A stretch of DNA of 64,000 bases from Arabidopsis thaliana. Taxonomy: Eukaryota; Streptophyta; Magnoliopsida; Brassicales; Brassicaceae. The stretch is taken from the NCBI RefSeq assembly GCF_000001735.4, contig NC_003071.7, forward strand, positions 8,797,151 to 8,861,150, read 5' to 3'. Shown piece after piece: positions 23,742-37,884 of the stretch (its first letter is position 1; each line of letters starts with the position of its first letter). Made by a program: the position numbers and the translations under genes. The notes under the pieces are model-generated. The model had not been told where the DNA came from. It worked only from the letters and a program-made list of their open reading frames with translations, and made no database searches.

Positions 23742-24200
23742 ACGTCGTCACTACTAAAACCACCAGACCGTTACTATTTATCACGGATATCACCGACACC
23801 ACGGCACCACCATCATCATGCCCTTAGTCCCTCACCATCACCATCGCAACCACCACGGCACCACCATCATCCCCATGAAATCACCATCATCCCTATGTCA
23901 TCACCATCACAAAGCTAAGTCACCACCATCATCACAACGTCAGCACCACCACCATCACCACCACAAAGTCACCGTCACCACCACAACGTCATCACCGCCA
24001 CCATCGTAACCACTACGTCGTCACTACCTAAAACCACCACACGTCCACACCGTTACTCTTTATCATGGATATCGCCGACACCACGGCACCACCATCATCC
24101 CCATGTCATCACCATCACAAAGTCACCACCACCATCACAACATCATCACTGCCACCATCGTAACCACCACGTTATCACTACTAAAATGTCGTCAAATTTT
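23742..24200. repeat. CAC/CAT-rich satellite tract, right part
   Basis: Continuation of the array at 18811-18905. It shows higher-order repeats: an ACGTCGTCACTAC...AAAACCACCA...CCGTTACT...TTTATCA-GGATAT block occurs near 23742 and again near 24014, and a CATCGTAACCACNACG block near 24001 and 24156. Frames through it are His/Thr-rich and not credible genes. Confidence 0.85.
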
Positions 24201-25818
24201 TGACAAAAGAGGTTAAAATCGTCATTGATAAAGTCCATACGTTATTCTTTTAATTTCGCAAGTTATAGTGCTATATCCTTAAATATTTTATCATAAATGG
24301 TTATTGCCTTAATTCACCCATGTTATAATCGAGAAGAGTCAAGACTTAGCAACAAAAAAAAAAACTATTAGACAGATGTTATGATTTTGCACCTTCCAAG
24401 GGCTGACGAAATTACTACTTCTGAGTTTTTGTCTTGATAACTCTCCAAATCTTCACCATCATCATTCATATTTTGTATATTAGAAATAAGTGTGGTGCCA
24501 CTCGAAGGTATATTAAAAAAATACATATACAAAATGTTTTCAATATAGAAACTATCATCATATTGTGAAAAAGCTATAATAATATTAATAATAATAAGAT
24601 TTGTTTTTAAAAGCGATTTTTCAAACTCCCATCCAATATATATAAATCGAGGGTCACTATAATTGATTATAGCCAACTTTTTGAAATTGTTTTTTGTAAT
24701 TTGCACTAAATCAGACCAACAATAAATGTTGTTATTTTGTTAGATGACAAACACAAATTATAATGAAAAATCTTATAAACCGATTATGTGGCTATGACTG
24801 GTTTAACAATACATAGACAAACGCTTTTTTATCGAATATGTTCAGATTGGTGATAAAAATAACAAAGTAGGTAGGTACGAGTACTTTAATCTTAGAATGT
24901 GAACAGATTAGTTACCCCAGTATTTTTTAGGAGAGTTAAAAATAACTTAATGATTTATATATTTTTAAAACAATCTATGTTTTCAAAATGAGTGGAAGCT
25001 AATTCATTTTTCACCATTAATTATCATTGATTATCAGCTTCATTCGTTGATATGTCTATGTCGTCAAAACTTTTTTGCAAAACCCATCACTATTTTTCAC
25101 AACACCGTGGACTAGGGCAAAAGCAGTATCATCTAACTCGCGTACTGTAATCAAAAGATATAATACATCCACAAATGAATTTACATCTTAAAAAACATTT
25201 GTACCTCGTGTTCTTATTAGTGTCTAGAAATAGAAGCTCCAAGACCACTAAGTGTCCTCTCTTCCTTTGGTGCTTGTGCTTCCTCTTCCCTTCTTATACG
25301 AGCGCAATCGATAGAATGCTTTTCATAAGCCTCACCTCCACTGGCATCACTGGTACCACGTACCACCGCACTATAGATTAGTTCCACGTCTTCAGCTGGC
25401 ACATAGACACAAGTAGAACCTTAGTGGAGATTTATGTTAGCTACTTGTGGTAAGTTATTGAGATTAACCCTGGGGAGACCATAATGTAGACGCAGTCCAA
25501 ACCATTGTATGATCCAGCAACTCAAGATATTCCTCTCCCTTTATGAAGAGAACAAAATTCTGTGTAGTGCAACTTGCGAGCAAGTCTTGACCTCTTCTAA
25601 GCCTCTCGACTTGCCTCCACACTCAAACACCATTATCTCCTTCTCTTCATCTCCATACTCTCTTTTCTTCTGGAAATTACATGATTCTATCATTAATCTT
25701 CACCCTTTAGATGATACAACTTTGAATTTTATCAGGGTATTCACGGAAAGGTGCTGGAAAATCTATTCTACAAGACCCTCAGGTAGAACAGAGGCAAATA
25801 TCTTTAATTTATCTTCAA

Positions 25819-25930
25819 CACGAATTTAATTTTGGGAAGCAAATTTTATAATCAAGATTATATTAAGAGAACATGTATTTTTCATGTCAAATAAGAATCA
25901 AACTGCGTCTTGTCCAAAGATAAGAGGACA
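25819..25930. repeat. direct repeat flanking the defensin pair, copy 1
   Basis: Shares TTTTCATGTCAAATAAGAA, CCAAACTGCGTCT-type and TGTCCAAAGA blocks with 28926-29035 in the same orientation, about 3.1 kb apart. An inverted 18-bp partner of its TAAGAGAACATGTATT segment follows at 25936-25955. Confidence 0.8.
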
Positions 25931-26289
25931 AGAGTTAATACATGTTCTCTTATAATACATGTATTGAGGGAACATGAGTTATTACATCATCCCTTTGAGT
26001 CGGGTATACCAGCTGATATATATACTGTCTAGACTCTATTGCGTTTCCTCGGTTAACCAGAACTATATGAACGTGGATGACTTCTTGTTGCAAGAAACAA
26101 ACCAGCAGTAATTGAGTTGGAGGAACCGTTGTGCTTGCAAGCCTATAACCATGCCAAAATTTTGTAATATATATGTTCTTTTTGCTTCCTTTTGCATTTT
26201 TTTTGGTCTTGGTTGTTGTTAATTCAAATCTATCTTTTTGAAAATCTAGCTAATGGTAAAGTTTATGTACTCAGCTCCAAATCTATAGA

Positions 26290-26490
26290 AGAGAATGTTT
26301 TTGATATATTGAGAAGAGAAGCTAAGCTCTCTTTATATACAAGTTCGTACAAAGTAATTAGAGGAAGTCAATATTCTTTACAATCAAGGAGATAGAGAGA
26401 TTAGTGGGATTGATTAACGAGAGTAATCATAGGGATTGATTGACGAGAGTAATCATAGGGATTGAGTGATATGATTCTCTGTAATAAAAT
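26290..26490. mobile_element. inserted unit, possibly a small solo LTR
   Basis: The 3' flank of DEFL copy 1 and the same flank of copy 2 (about 27880-27920) align on both sides of this segment, but copy 2 lacks it, so about 200 bp were inserted in copy 1 (or lost from copy 2). On the minus strand it holds a TTGTATATAAAGAGAGC promoter-like block followed by a pyrimidine-rich stretch, as LTRs often do. It also contains a 26-bp tandem duplication (GATTGACGAGAGTAATCATA type, 26410-26462). No internal coding region; family unknown. Confidence 0.35.
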
Positions 26491-26582
26491 CTTCAGTATA
26501 TTAAATTATTGATTGATTTATTAAGCAGATACCAATACATTTGATTATATAGTTTCATCTTATATAATAGAGCTGTACTAGT

Positions 26583-26972
26583 TTAGGTAGGAGGAACAGG
26601 TATAACATCAAAACAACAACATTTGATTCCAATACAAATGCCGTAATCAGCTACATTTTTACAATTTTTTTCGCAGGGTGCTCCCTGTCCCTTAGGACAC
26701 CCTTCATCCACGTAGCATCTCCATTCCGGACGAATAATTGTTCGCTCTATTCCATAACCTACATATACAAGATCAACAATAATTAATCAGTAAAACCCAA
26801 TTATCAAAGAGTTAAATCATCATCTAATTCATAATTACAAAAGTGAAGGTATAAATAACAATAAACAATTACCCGGTTTCCCACCATGAGTCATAGGAAG
26901 ACAATGAACAAAAGATATGATGAAGAGAACAGTCCAACAAAATGCGACTAAAGTTTTTGGGGAAAATCCCAT
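26583..26972 (-). CDS. defensin-like (DEFL) cysteine-rich secreted peptide, copy 1
   Basis: Two exons: 26873-26972 and 26583-26758; 91 residues. Exon 1 encodes a signal peptide ([20 protein letters not shown]) ending before [10 protein letters not shown]. Exon 2 encodes the mature peptide with eight cysteines ([22 protein letters not shown]) and ends [10 protein letters not shown]. Signal exon plus cysteine exon split by one intron is the standard DEFL gene form. Such peptides are secreted and act in defence or reproductive signalling; which applies here is unknown. The neighbour at 27994-28360 is a tandem duplicate with the same intron phase. Too short in each exon to be seen as one frame. 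Confidence 0.88.
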
Positions 26973-27071
26973 AATAATGATATTCTCTCTAACCTTTTTT
27001 CTAATGAGTTTTTCTTTACCAAGAATGATTATATGTCAACTAAGAACACAAATATATGTTAAATGTATTTT

Positions 27072-27215
27072 TTTCCTAGTCAAAGATACAAAATATGAAA
27101 ATAATACATTTTTAAAATTTATTTCCCTATGGATATATATAAATTCCTGGTCAAAGATACAAAATATGAAAATAATACATTTTTTAAATTTATTTCCCTA
27201 TGGATATATACATTG
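27072..27215. repeat. tandem duplication of about 70 bp upstream of DEFL copy 1
   Basis: Two nearly identical units, each running from TTCCTGGTCAAAGATAC (or TTCCTAGTCAAAGATAC) to CCCTATGGATATAT. A shorter single version lies in the matching place upstream of DEFL copy 2, at about 28468-28520. Confidence 0.9.
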
Positions 27216-27993
27216 AAAATTATTTTCTAGCCTTATTACGTTTCAGGGTAAAGTAATACTATTCTTTTATATATAATAATATTAATAGAATTGAAATCCA
27301 ACACTAATATAATATTATTCAACTACTAATTCTAAATCTAGCTTTAAAACTATTTTAATAAATTTTAAAGTTTGGTTGTTTTCAACTAATATTTTTAAAT
27401 ACTTCATTAAAATCCAGTGTTATTTAAAACTAAAAGACTTATAATTTTTTATATATTAATTCATTTGAATGAAACTTCTTTGTAGTTTTATGAGTAAATT
27501 ATTAGAATCAATATCCAAGATATACTACAAATCTTCTTAAGTCTAAGGTTATTAGATTCATAATTTTATAAAGTCAAAAAGTTTTGTGTTATTCATTCAA
27601 CTAAAGCAAAATAATATCTTATAACAAGACGATGGTTGGTAGAGTGAATATGCAACACATATACCAAGTGAAATTACTTTTACTTTTATTTTTGTCAACC
27701 ATACATTAATTAAAACAGAAGTTCATGATTGCTGATTAGTAGCCTAAACAAAAAGATAAAAGTTTTCATTTAAATATTTATTAAGTTATATTTTTATGAT
27801 TGAATATTAGTTTTTATAAAAATTGTAGAAAAATTATGACTTGAAAATCAAGCTAACTTTGAATTGGTAAAATTGATGTACTCAGCTTCAGATACCTTCT
27901 GTATAATGAAAATATTGATTTATTATTTTTAGCAGATACCAATACATTTGATGAGATAATTCATCTTAATTAGACCCGTACTAGTTACTCTAG
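27216..27993. other. spacer between the two DEFL genes
   Basis: Very AT-rich. The right part (27840-27993) is the duplicated 3' flank of the DEFL unit; the rest holds nothing I can name. Confidence 0.5.
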
Positions 27994-28360
27994 TTAGTTT
28001 ATATAGTCAATACAGCAACATTTCTCTAAATCACCAGTACACAAGCCACTCTCGAACTTTAGTCTTTTACAAAAAAGATCACAGCTTGCTAACCCTCTTG
28101 CGGGTTTACAAAAAGAAAAGCTGAAGCATGTGACTCTCCGACGCCTCTGAGGCCCTATTTCATAACCTACACAAGATTAAACAATAACCCAATTAAAAAA
28201 AGAGTGAAATCATCATGTTCATAATTACAAAATGATCAGGTATACATAAGAATAAATAATTACCAGGACTTCTAGCAGTTGTAGGAAGACAATGAATAGA
28301 AGATATGATGAAGAGGATTGTAAAACAAAATGCCACTAAATTTTTCCTAGTGATGGCCAT
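27994..28360 (-). CDS. defensin-like (DEFL) cysteine-rich secreted peptide, copy 2
   Basis: Two exons: 28264-28360 and 27994-28166; 89 residues. Signal peptide [20 protein letters not shown], then a mature peptide with eight cysteines ([26 protein letters not shown]). The exon 1 sequence is close to copy 1 (KNLVAFC-T-LFIIS-HCLP) while the mature part is strongly diverged apart from the cysteines, the usual pattern for fast-evolving DEFL genes. I start at the ATG at 28360; an upstream in-frame TTG is not needed. Confidence 0.88.
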
Positions 28361-29126
28361 TTTAATTATATTCTCCAAACTTTTGCTTAATACGTTTTTA
28401 TTTACCTAGACTGATTATTCTATATATACAATTAAGAACACAAAAATGTTTCTATTGTTTTCTTTTCCTGGTCAAAGATGCACAATAATACATCTTTTAA
28501 TTTATTTCCCTATAGAAAATTACTTTTTTACCTTAATATGTTTCAAAACAGGTCAGACAATATTAGTATTTTTCAGCATATTAGTTAAGTTTTAAAATAT
28601 TATATATAAGTTCTGATGGTTGTAAATATTCAAAATTATTGGTATATATTAATTAATAGTCTGTATATATAACTCACAAAATGTCATTAATATTTTTCAG
28701 CATATTTAGATATCATTTAGTGAGTTATATTTTTATTTGATATTTACGCATCCTTGAGACAGTTGAATTTGCAACATCATTTAAGGTTATAGAAGAAAAT
28801 TAAACGTAGAAATGTTTTATACAAAACTCTTTAGTAATCATTTAAAATCTTTTTTTTTATATGGAATTGAAATATGTTTCCAAGTAGGACATACAAAATA
28901 AATATGTTTTTAGTTTTATTTTCAACTCGAATTTTATTATTGGCAAGGAAAATTATAAACAAGATCATCTATCAATACACGTACTTTTCATGTCAAATAA
29001 GAACCAAACTGCGTCTGTCCAAAGACAAACAGGAGTGGTCGGTTTGTATTTTTGCTACCGCCTAAAACATTGGGACGACACAACTCAACTCCAACCTTTG
29101 ACAAATCAAACCATCTCTTCTCTGTT
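28361..29126. other. DEFL copy 2 promoter and spacer
   Basis: Contains the single copy of the upstream block duplicated at DEFL copy 1 (about 28468-28520) and the second copy of the flanking direct repeat (28926-29035). No gene seen. Confidence 0.5.
28926..29035. repeat. direct repeat flanking the defensin pair, copy 2
   Basis: Same orientation as 25819-25930; shares AACTCGAATTT-type start and the TTTTCATGTCAAATAAGAA and TGTCCAAAGA blocks. Confidence 0.8.
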
Positions 29127-32347
<3,221 letters not shown>

Positions 32348-33564
32348 AACTCTTTAACAATACACACAAATTTCACTGATGATTGATCATCTTCTCATCA
32401 CCGAATCGTTCTGCATAGCAAACAATAATTTCGAAATCAACACACATCATCACTACAATCAAAACATAACCTTACGAATTGGAATCAAAAAATACATTAC
32501 GATCTTTGAAAATCTCAGTCAAAATAACAAAGCTAGATTAATCTGCGATTGTAACAACCTTAACGTGACAGATTCAAAGCAAAGCAGGGAAAAAAAAAAC
32601 AAAAATCAGGAAAGGAGAAAGAGAAGAAAAGAGGAATTGAATGAGCGTGAAACTCTCTAGAGCATAGCACCTATTTCGCATGAATTGTATGGTATTACCA
32701 TTAATCAGATAAGCATGTGTGTATATATGAAGATTGGTGCATTTACATGTTGATGAAGAAAGGATCAATATCTGCCTTCGTTCTCAGCGTAATTTTCTCT
32801 GATGCTTACATGCAGACTTTTTCTCTCTCTCTTTTTGTTGGTTATATATTTTATAGAAAAATCAAGTTTAATATGTGTTGATTTTTTATCTATGAAAAAA
32901 AAAACCTTAATAACTAGTTTTGTTCAACAATAAACAAATCAAATTTACAATATTTGTTACTATATCGCAAGAATTTATTTATACAAATGATTCAAAAGTC
33001 TACAAAATCAATAATATTTTGTTTAAGAAACGAAATATTCCCCATTTCCAATTAGTAAGACCACTATAACCCTGAGTCGTTGCAACAACCATTTAACCGA
33101 CCCCACGTGATTCTCACGTGATGAATACAAAACTCTCAATTAAATCAAAAGGTTGCAACACTTCTCTGTTCATCAAGCTGAAGAATCAATGGGCCAACAA
33201 CAACAGCATCAAAAGATTCAAAAGTCCTCAAAACTATAAAACAAACAAACATATGAAAACATAGACGACAAAGCTAAAGAAACTTTACCCTTCAAAGCCA
33301 TTTACGTCACTAAATGTTGCGTGCATATACATGTGATGAGTAATGCATTAGACTCCTATTGAAATTCACTCTGTTGCAGCCAGGCACAAAGATGCTCTAC
33401 TACTAAATCACTCGTCTGCTCTTAAAGCTGTGTCTTTATTAATCAACATGGGATTGTAATTTAAGCTTATCAAGCATACAAAAAAATCCCCATTGGTTTT
33501 TACAAGCAACAACAAGCTCAAAATGTAAAACAAATCAGATAAAAAACCTTGTTAATCCAGGTAG
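32348..33564. other. NDR kinase upstream region
   Basis: Holds the kinase 5' UTR (with a probable intron near 32370-32780) and promoter. It also holds the 3' UTR of the small gene at 33565. No further gene seen. Confidence 0.5.
33104..33120. promoter_or_regulatory. paired G-boxes
   Basis: CACGTG at 33104-33109 and again at 33115-33120, centre to centre 11 bp, about one helical turn. About 750 bp upstream of the NDR kinase start. G-boxes bind bZIP and bHLH factors (light, ABA). Confidence 0.6.
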
Positions 33565-34346
33565 CTACGATTCAGATGGTCTGATCATTGGGAAAGAAGG
33601 CAATCTCAGCACAGCTTCTTCTGTCTCCATTGGATCCGATCTCAGAATCTAATAAAAATAAATGTTACAAACTGCATTAAGATCCACTAAATCATTCAAG
33701 ATAACATGTATTGAGAAGATAAACCCTAACCAGAACCATTGGAATCCAGAGTCAGTATATTCTTGGAAGAATGGTACAACTAGATATTACATCAACACGT
33801 CAAACAATTGGCACAAAACAGTTTTGACCCGCACACGAAAGAAGTCAGAATTTCATTATGGAAAAACATTGATCCACCGGTGAAATAGTTCCTCTTTGTA
33901 ACTAGAATGTATTCAAATGGAAATTGCTAATGGCTACTAAATGAAGTGAACTTTCACCATTTGGCTTTAAAATTCTTATCTATACTTAAAAAAAGTTTTT
34001 GTTTGATCTGAAGCTCTAGTTCTATGGCTTTCTAGAAGAACAAATGATTCTTCATGATCTCTCAATTAACTTTCACATTTCAGACCTAAACATAAGAAAA
34101 TTGACAAAATGGAGATACATCGATTCATATGACATGGAAAACGAAATTAGTGATCTTTAGCTCAAATGACATCGTTAAGGACATCGAAACACACACAATG
34201 TACGGAAAATAGAGAGAGAGAGAGAGAGAGATCCTTACAGGGTCCTGAAGAACAGGTTTGGTGTCATCAACGGCAGGTCTGAAAGGAGGTTTCTGAGTTT
34301 TAACAGTTGCGTTCGGTCTCGCCGGAGTCTCTGTAGATTTCTTCAT
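33565..34346 (-). CDS. small conserved-looking protein of unknown function (63 residues)
   Basis: Two exons: 34239-34346 and 33565-33648, intron in phase 0. Translation: an N-terminal Lys/Pro/Thr-rich half (MKKSTETPARPNATVKTQ) with a basic character, then KPVLQDPILRSDPMETEEAV and a short hydrophobic LRLPSFPMI, ending RPSES. No signal peptide or membrane span. I do not recognise a family. Its start codon is 400 bp from that of NOP10 on the other strand, so the two probably share a promoter. The intron holds a (GA)n microsatellite at about 34209-34230. Confidence 0.72.
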
Positions 34347-34422
34347 CGTTTTCTCTTTCTTTTTCGCCGGCGAATCGAAATATCGGAAATTTCACTTTTA
34401 GGGGATTTAGTGGCGATTTTCA

Positions 34423-34600
34423 CACGTGACGGAACCACTCACGTGCATTAGTTGGGCTCTGAATATAGTAGGCCCATTGATTGGGGTTACAATTTTTTAT
34501 ATCAAAAAAGCCCATTTTGTTTTCTCTTCTAGAACTTTATATACACATTGACGAGGGTCGCCGTAAAACCTCTGCTACTTCTGCTCCAGAAAAACCCTAA
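34423..34600. promoter_or_regulatory. bidirectional promoter (G-boxes, site II, telobox)
   Basis: Between two divergent start codons 400 bp apart. CACGTG at 34423-34428 and 34440-34445, GGCCCATT at 34471-34478, AGCCCATT near 34510 and the telobox AAAACCCTAA near 34591-34600. Site II plus telobox fits NOP10, a ribosome-biogenesis gene; the G-boxes lie nearer the small gene. Confidence 0.7.
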
Positions 34601-34746
34601 TCAGCTTCTCGTCTCCATAAATTCAGAACCAAGAAACATCTCTGAGGTACCATCTTGGTTTGCCAATTTCTTAATCAGCTTTGTTACTTTTTTTTTCTCT
34701 TGTCGTCAGCTCTAACTTGAATTATCTCCACAGAGACTAAACGAAG

Positions 34747-35573
34747 ATGTATCTTCAGTGCTATATCAACGAGAAGGGTGAGAAGGTTTACACAACTAAG
34801 GTACCTTCACACTGTTCATATCTTCTTCTTCTTCTTCAGTATTCTTAATTCGTATTTTATAACTTCGTTCATGTGTTTCTGTGATTCGGAAATAAATCTC
34901 TGTTTTTGTTCTTGAGGAGAGTTACCGACTTTGTTATAGGTAGTTTCATATACATTCAATTCAATAGTTCTTGAAGGTTAAATTTCGTAGATACACTGAA
35001 GCTTTGTTATGTTTGCTTAATCTTAAAATTTGCTGTTTGATATATCTTAAGCTAAGGAAGATAGAAGTTCTTTCGGACACATTGAGTTTGGTTTTGCTTG
35101 TTTAATCTTCATTTTAGCAGATATAAGTTCCGTTTCATATACATTGCGCTTGGTTTTGACACCTTACTATTAAATTTCCATGTTTCATCTCTTGTAGAAG
35201 TTAAAAAGAATAAGACTATATGCTTGCTTGTTGATACTTTTTCTGTGAATTTGGTTTTGCTTGTGGACTCTCAAAAGTCACTGTTTCCGTTAAAAAAACT
35301 GTGTTGTTATTTTATATTCTTACTCATGAATTAAACTCTATTGTGTAGAAGGAATCACCGCTAGGGCTAGCCACTGAATCTGCCCATCCAGGTTAGTCTA
35401 CCCTTTTGAGTTGTTTTAGTTATGATTCGTGAAAGTAACAAAACCTTTAAACCAAATGTTTTGTGTTGTTTGCAGCCCGGTTCTCCCCTGACGATAAATA
35501 CTCAAAGCAGAGAGTATTGTTGAAGAAGCGATTTGGTCTCTTACCGACCCAAAACGCACCTCTCCAGTACTGA
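34747..35573 (+). CDS. NOP10: H/ACA snoRNP protein NOP10
   Basis: Core protein of H/ACA ribonucleoproteins, which pseudouridylate rRNA and snRNA in nucleolus and Cajal bodies; binds dyskerin (CBF5). Exons 34747-34800, 35349-35391, 35476-35573; 64 residues, the full family length. Hallmarks: [19 protein letters not shown], then [23 protein letters not shown] and the end [12 protein letters not shown] 5' UTR intron ends at CCACAG just before ACTAAACGAAG and the start codon. Each exon is very short, so it is easy to miss. The site II/telobox promoter agrees with its role. Confidence 0.97.
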
Positions 35574-36029
35574 TGAAGAAGCAAACCACTTGCCTGTGTT
35601 GGTTTTTGATGTTCCTTTTTAATTTGCTATGTTGTCTCTTAATGAAATGTTGACTTGAACCGTCTTTGTAATGTCTTCAAATAGTGTGAGTTAAGAGCAA
35701 TTTTTACCTATCGTCGTCAAGCCTGCCACTTAAAGATTAATTTACATTAAGAATTTGTGAGTGCCCATTTATGTTGCTTTGTTTCTTGTCAACTAGAAAC
35801 TTCATTAATGGCTCAAGTAAGAAACCATAAACAGAGTATCATATCAAAGGTAAGTAAACCAGAGAGAAGATCATCAACAAAATAAAAATTTACACCTGTA
35901 AAACCTCAAATTCTCGAATTGAAACAAATTAAAGTTATGTTTGGGCCCTTTTGTTCCAGGCCCATGAAAATTGTCCGTGCCGACAAAGTCAGTTTTTTTT
36001 GGTTCTTCGAGAAAGAAAAGAAAAACAAA

Positions 36030-37884
36030 ATGAAGAAAAGAACAAATCCGGAATCGTCCACCTCTGAAGCAAAGAAACGCCGGCGAGAGGAAGATGACGA
36101 TAAAGTTGGTTGTAGTCACTCTGCAATTGAAGATGGAGCAGTATCTGAGGATCAATGTCTTCCTCTTGGTGAGTTTTGAATCTATTGAGTTGGATTTTGT
36201 AATTCGGATAGATAAATAGCTCTAATTCCAACATTGGTTGTTGCTCTGTTTTTGACAGAGGATGATCTCACCTTTAGCGATACTTCTGTTGCCCTTCGAA
36301 TGATGCGAGCTCAGTTTCCTCGTATTGACCAGGTTCGATTATTTGATCAAATTGGCATATTCTCTTGAAATCGGACCCTCTTATACTCTGAAAGTTGAAA
36401 CGCTGTGAAGATTATTAGTTAAAAGTCTCTCCTTTTCTTGTACTTGTAGTTTTGTCAATTTCTTTGTACATTGTTGTATTCTTACAGCTGTTTCGTCTCC
36501 TGCCTCTGGCTCATCTGTTTCAGGCTTCGATCCCACCCTTCATATTACAGTCGCAATTGTACAGTAGTGTCAATGATAGAACCCAAGTCGATAGAGAATT
36601 AGAGGTAATGCTTTCTGTTTCTGCACTTCCTTTATACAGTAGTGTGGTTTTGGTTTGAAAAATGAAATGTAATTTGAACAAATAAAAATAATAACCTCTG
36701 TGTTGTATCTGTAAGGTGTCTCCTGGTAAGTTTAGAACTGTACCATTTGTGTTTTTGTATCGTAATGGGTGGGTCTACTTTGGTTCTATTGATGTTGGAA
36801 TATTTGTACTTTGGATTCTATCTAATTTCCCATTTTTATCATCTCTATTGGACTTCCTAGAGTTCTTTGGATTGATCAATCAATTTGAATTTGGTGCAGT
36901 GTTTACGAAGGGAGAAAGTTGTTCGTGTTTTCAAACTCAACACTGGACAAGATGATCATGCCATCATCTTTTTGGATGACTATCTTAACCAGGTTGGTAT
37001 TTGCTCCATTTCAAGAGTCTTTCGTCTTGTTCATGTGTTAGCTTTAGTATTTTGGAACGTTCTCATGAATAGACTTGGTTTCTTATTATTGGTATTCTAA
37101 AGGTGGTCTTTCCAATTTTTAGCTAATCAATATATGTGGACAATATCTTATTATAATCCGTATGTTAGGTAGATCGAATAGTGAAGAGGATGGAAGAGAA
37201 GAAACAGAGTGATCTTGAAATTTTCAAGTTGTTCAAAATGCATGTCCTTGATTCAAAACTTGAACCTAGTATCGGGCATCATGAGCTAGTAAGTTTTTTT
37301 TAATCATTATGCTCTTTACTTATCACTTTCTATCAACATGAGTTTCTAACTAACACAAGCTGTCGATACTGAACTGCAGCTTTCGCTGTTGTCATTGGGA
37401 GGAAAGGTGAAAGATGCACACATCACTCTCTTAATAAACGCAGGCCTTCTCGTAAGTAAAGAGTTATACTTCTACTTATCTGTTACTCCATGTAAATCGT
37501 TCCCTCTTATAACTAGAAATAGTTTTATCTCAGACACGCCAACTTATCGATCCAGACATGTACTGGTTTGCAATTCCGAGTACCGGTAAATTGTGGAAGG
37601 GTCTATCGCAGGTACCTCTATTTAATTTTTTATCAATTTCTTCCCAAGTGATTGCCTCAAGCACCTTTTCTTACTCTTAATCTAAAAATTAGGGAAGGAA
37701 CGAACTCCTCTCATTGATAAAGCGCAAGCGACATAAAGAGATGTTCTTGGCTGAGCTTGAAAAGAAACGGCTCCGGTTCTCTCCTCTGGATGTGAGATTT
37801 CACGTACGTGATCTCATTGGCTCCGGTCACCTGAAAACTGTTCAGACAACTTCTGGACTGATCGTTCGGATTTTAAAGGACTAA
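36030..37884 (+). CDS. STK19-family winged-helix protein
   Basis: Eight exons: 36030-36168, 36259-36332, 36524-36604, 36900-36992, 37169-37288, 37380-37451, 37534-37611, 37693-37884; 282 residues. N-terminus is Lys/Arg/Glu-rich (EAKKRRREEDDD), a nuclear signal. The body matches STK19: DTSVALRMMRAQFPRID, ASIPPFILQSQLYSSV, VVRVFKLNTGQDDHAI, LLINAGLLTRQ, DMYWFAIPSTGKLWKGLSQGR, then LIKRKRHKEMF and HVRDLIGSGHLKTVQTTSGL. STK19 was long labelled a kinase but is now seen as a DNA-binding winged-helix factor in transcription-coupled repair; no kinase motifs are present here. An in-frame ATG exists at 35937; I prefer 36030 because the upstream part reads like leader (contains GGGCCC site II-like sequence). 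Confidence 0.87.

Larger units (their letters stand above)
24201..26582. other. gene-poor spacer with repeat fragments
   Basis: AT-rich. Short frames at 24368-24706 (-), 25217-25402 (-) and 25509-25829 (+) show no domain I recognise. The segment 25819-25930 has a direct copy at 28926-29035. A possible inserted unit sits at about 26290-26490. I see no supportable host gene. Confidence 0.45.

Noticed and set aside
23818-24009. His/Thr-rich frame in the CAC/CAT tract
   Set aside because: Translation of a satellite; any frame of CAC/CAT stays open.
18811-24200. CRISPR-like array
   Set aside because: Regular-looking CAC/CAT units are satellite DNA in a plant nuclear genome; no constant repeat with unique spacers.
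25217-25829. Two short frames, one per strand, in the spacer before the DEFL genes
   Set aside because: No family match by eye, AT-rich surroundings, no consistent exon structure.
35937-36029. Upstream in-frame start for the STK19-family protein
   Set aside because: The added residues do not resemble the family and the DNA holds promoter/leader-like site II sequence.
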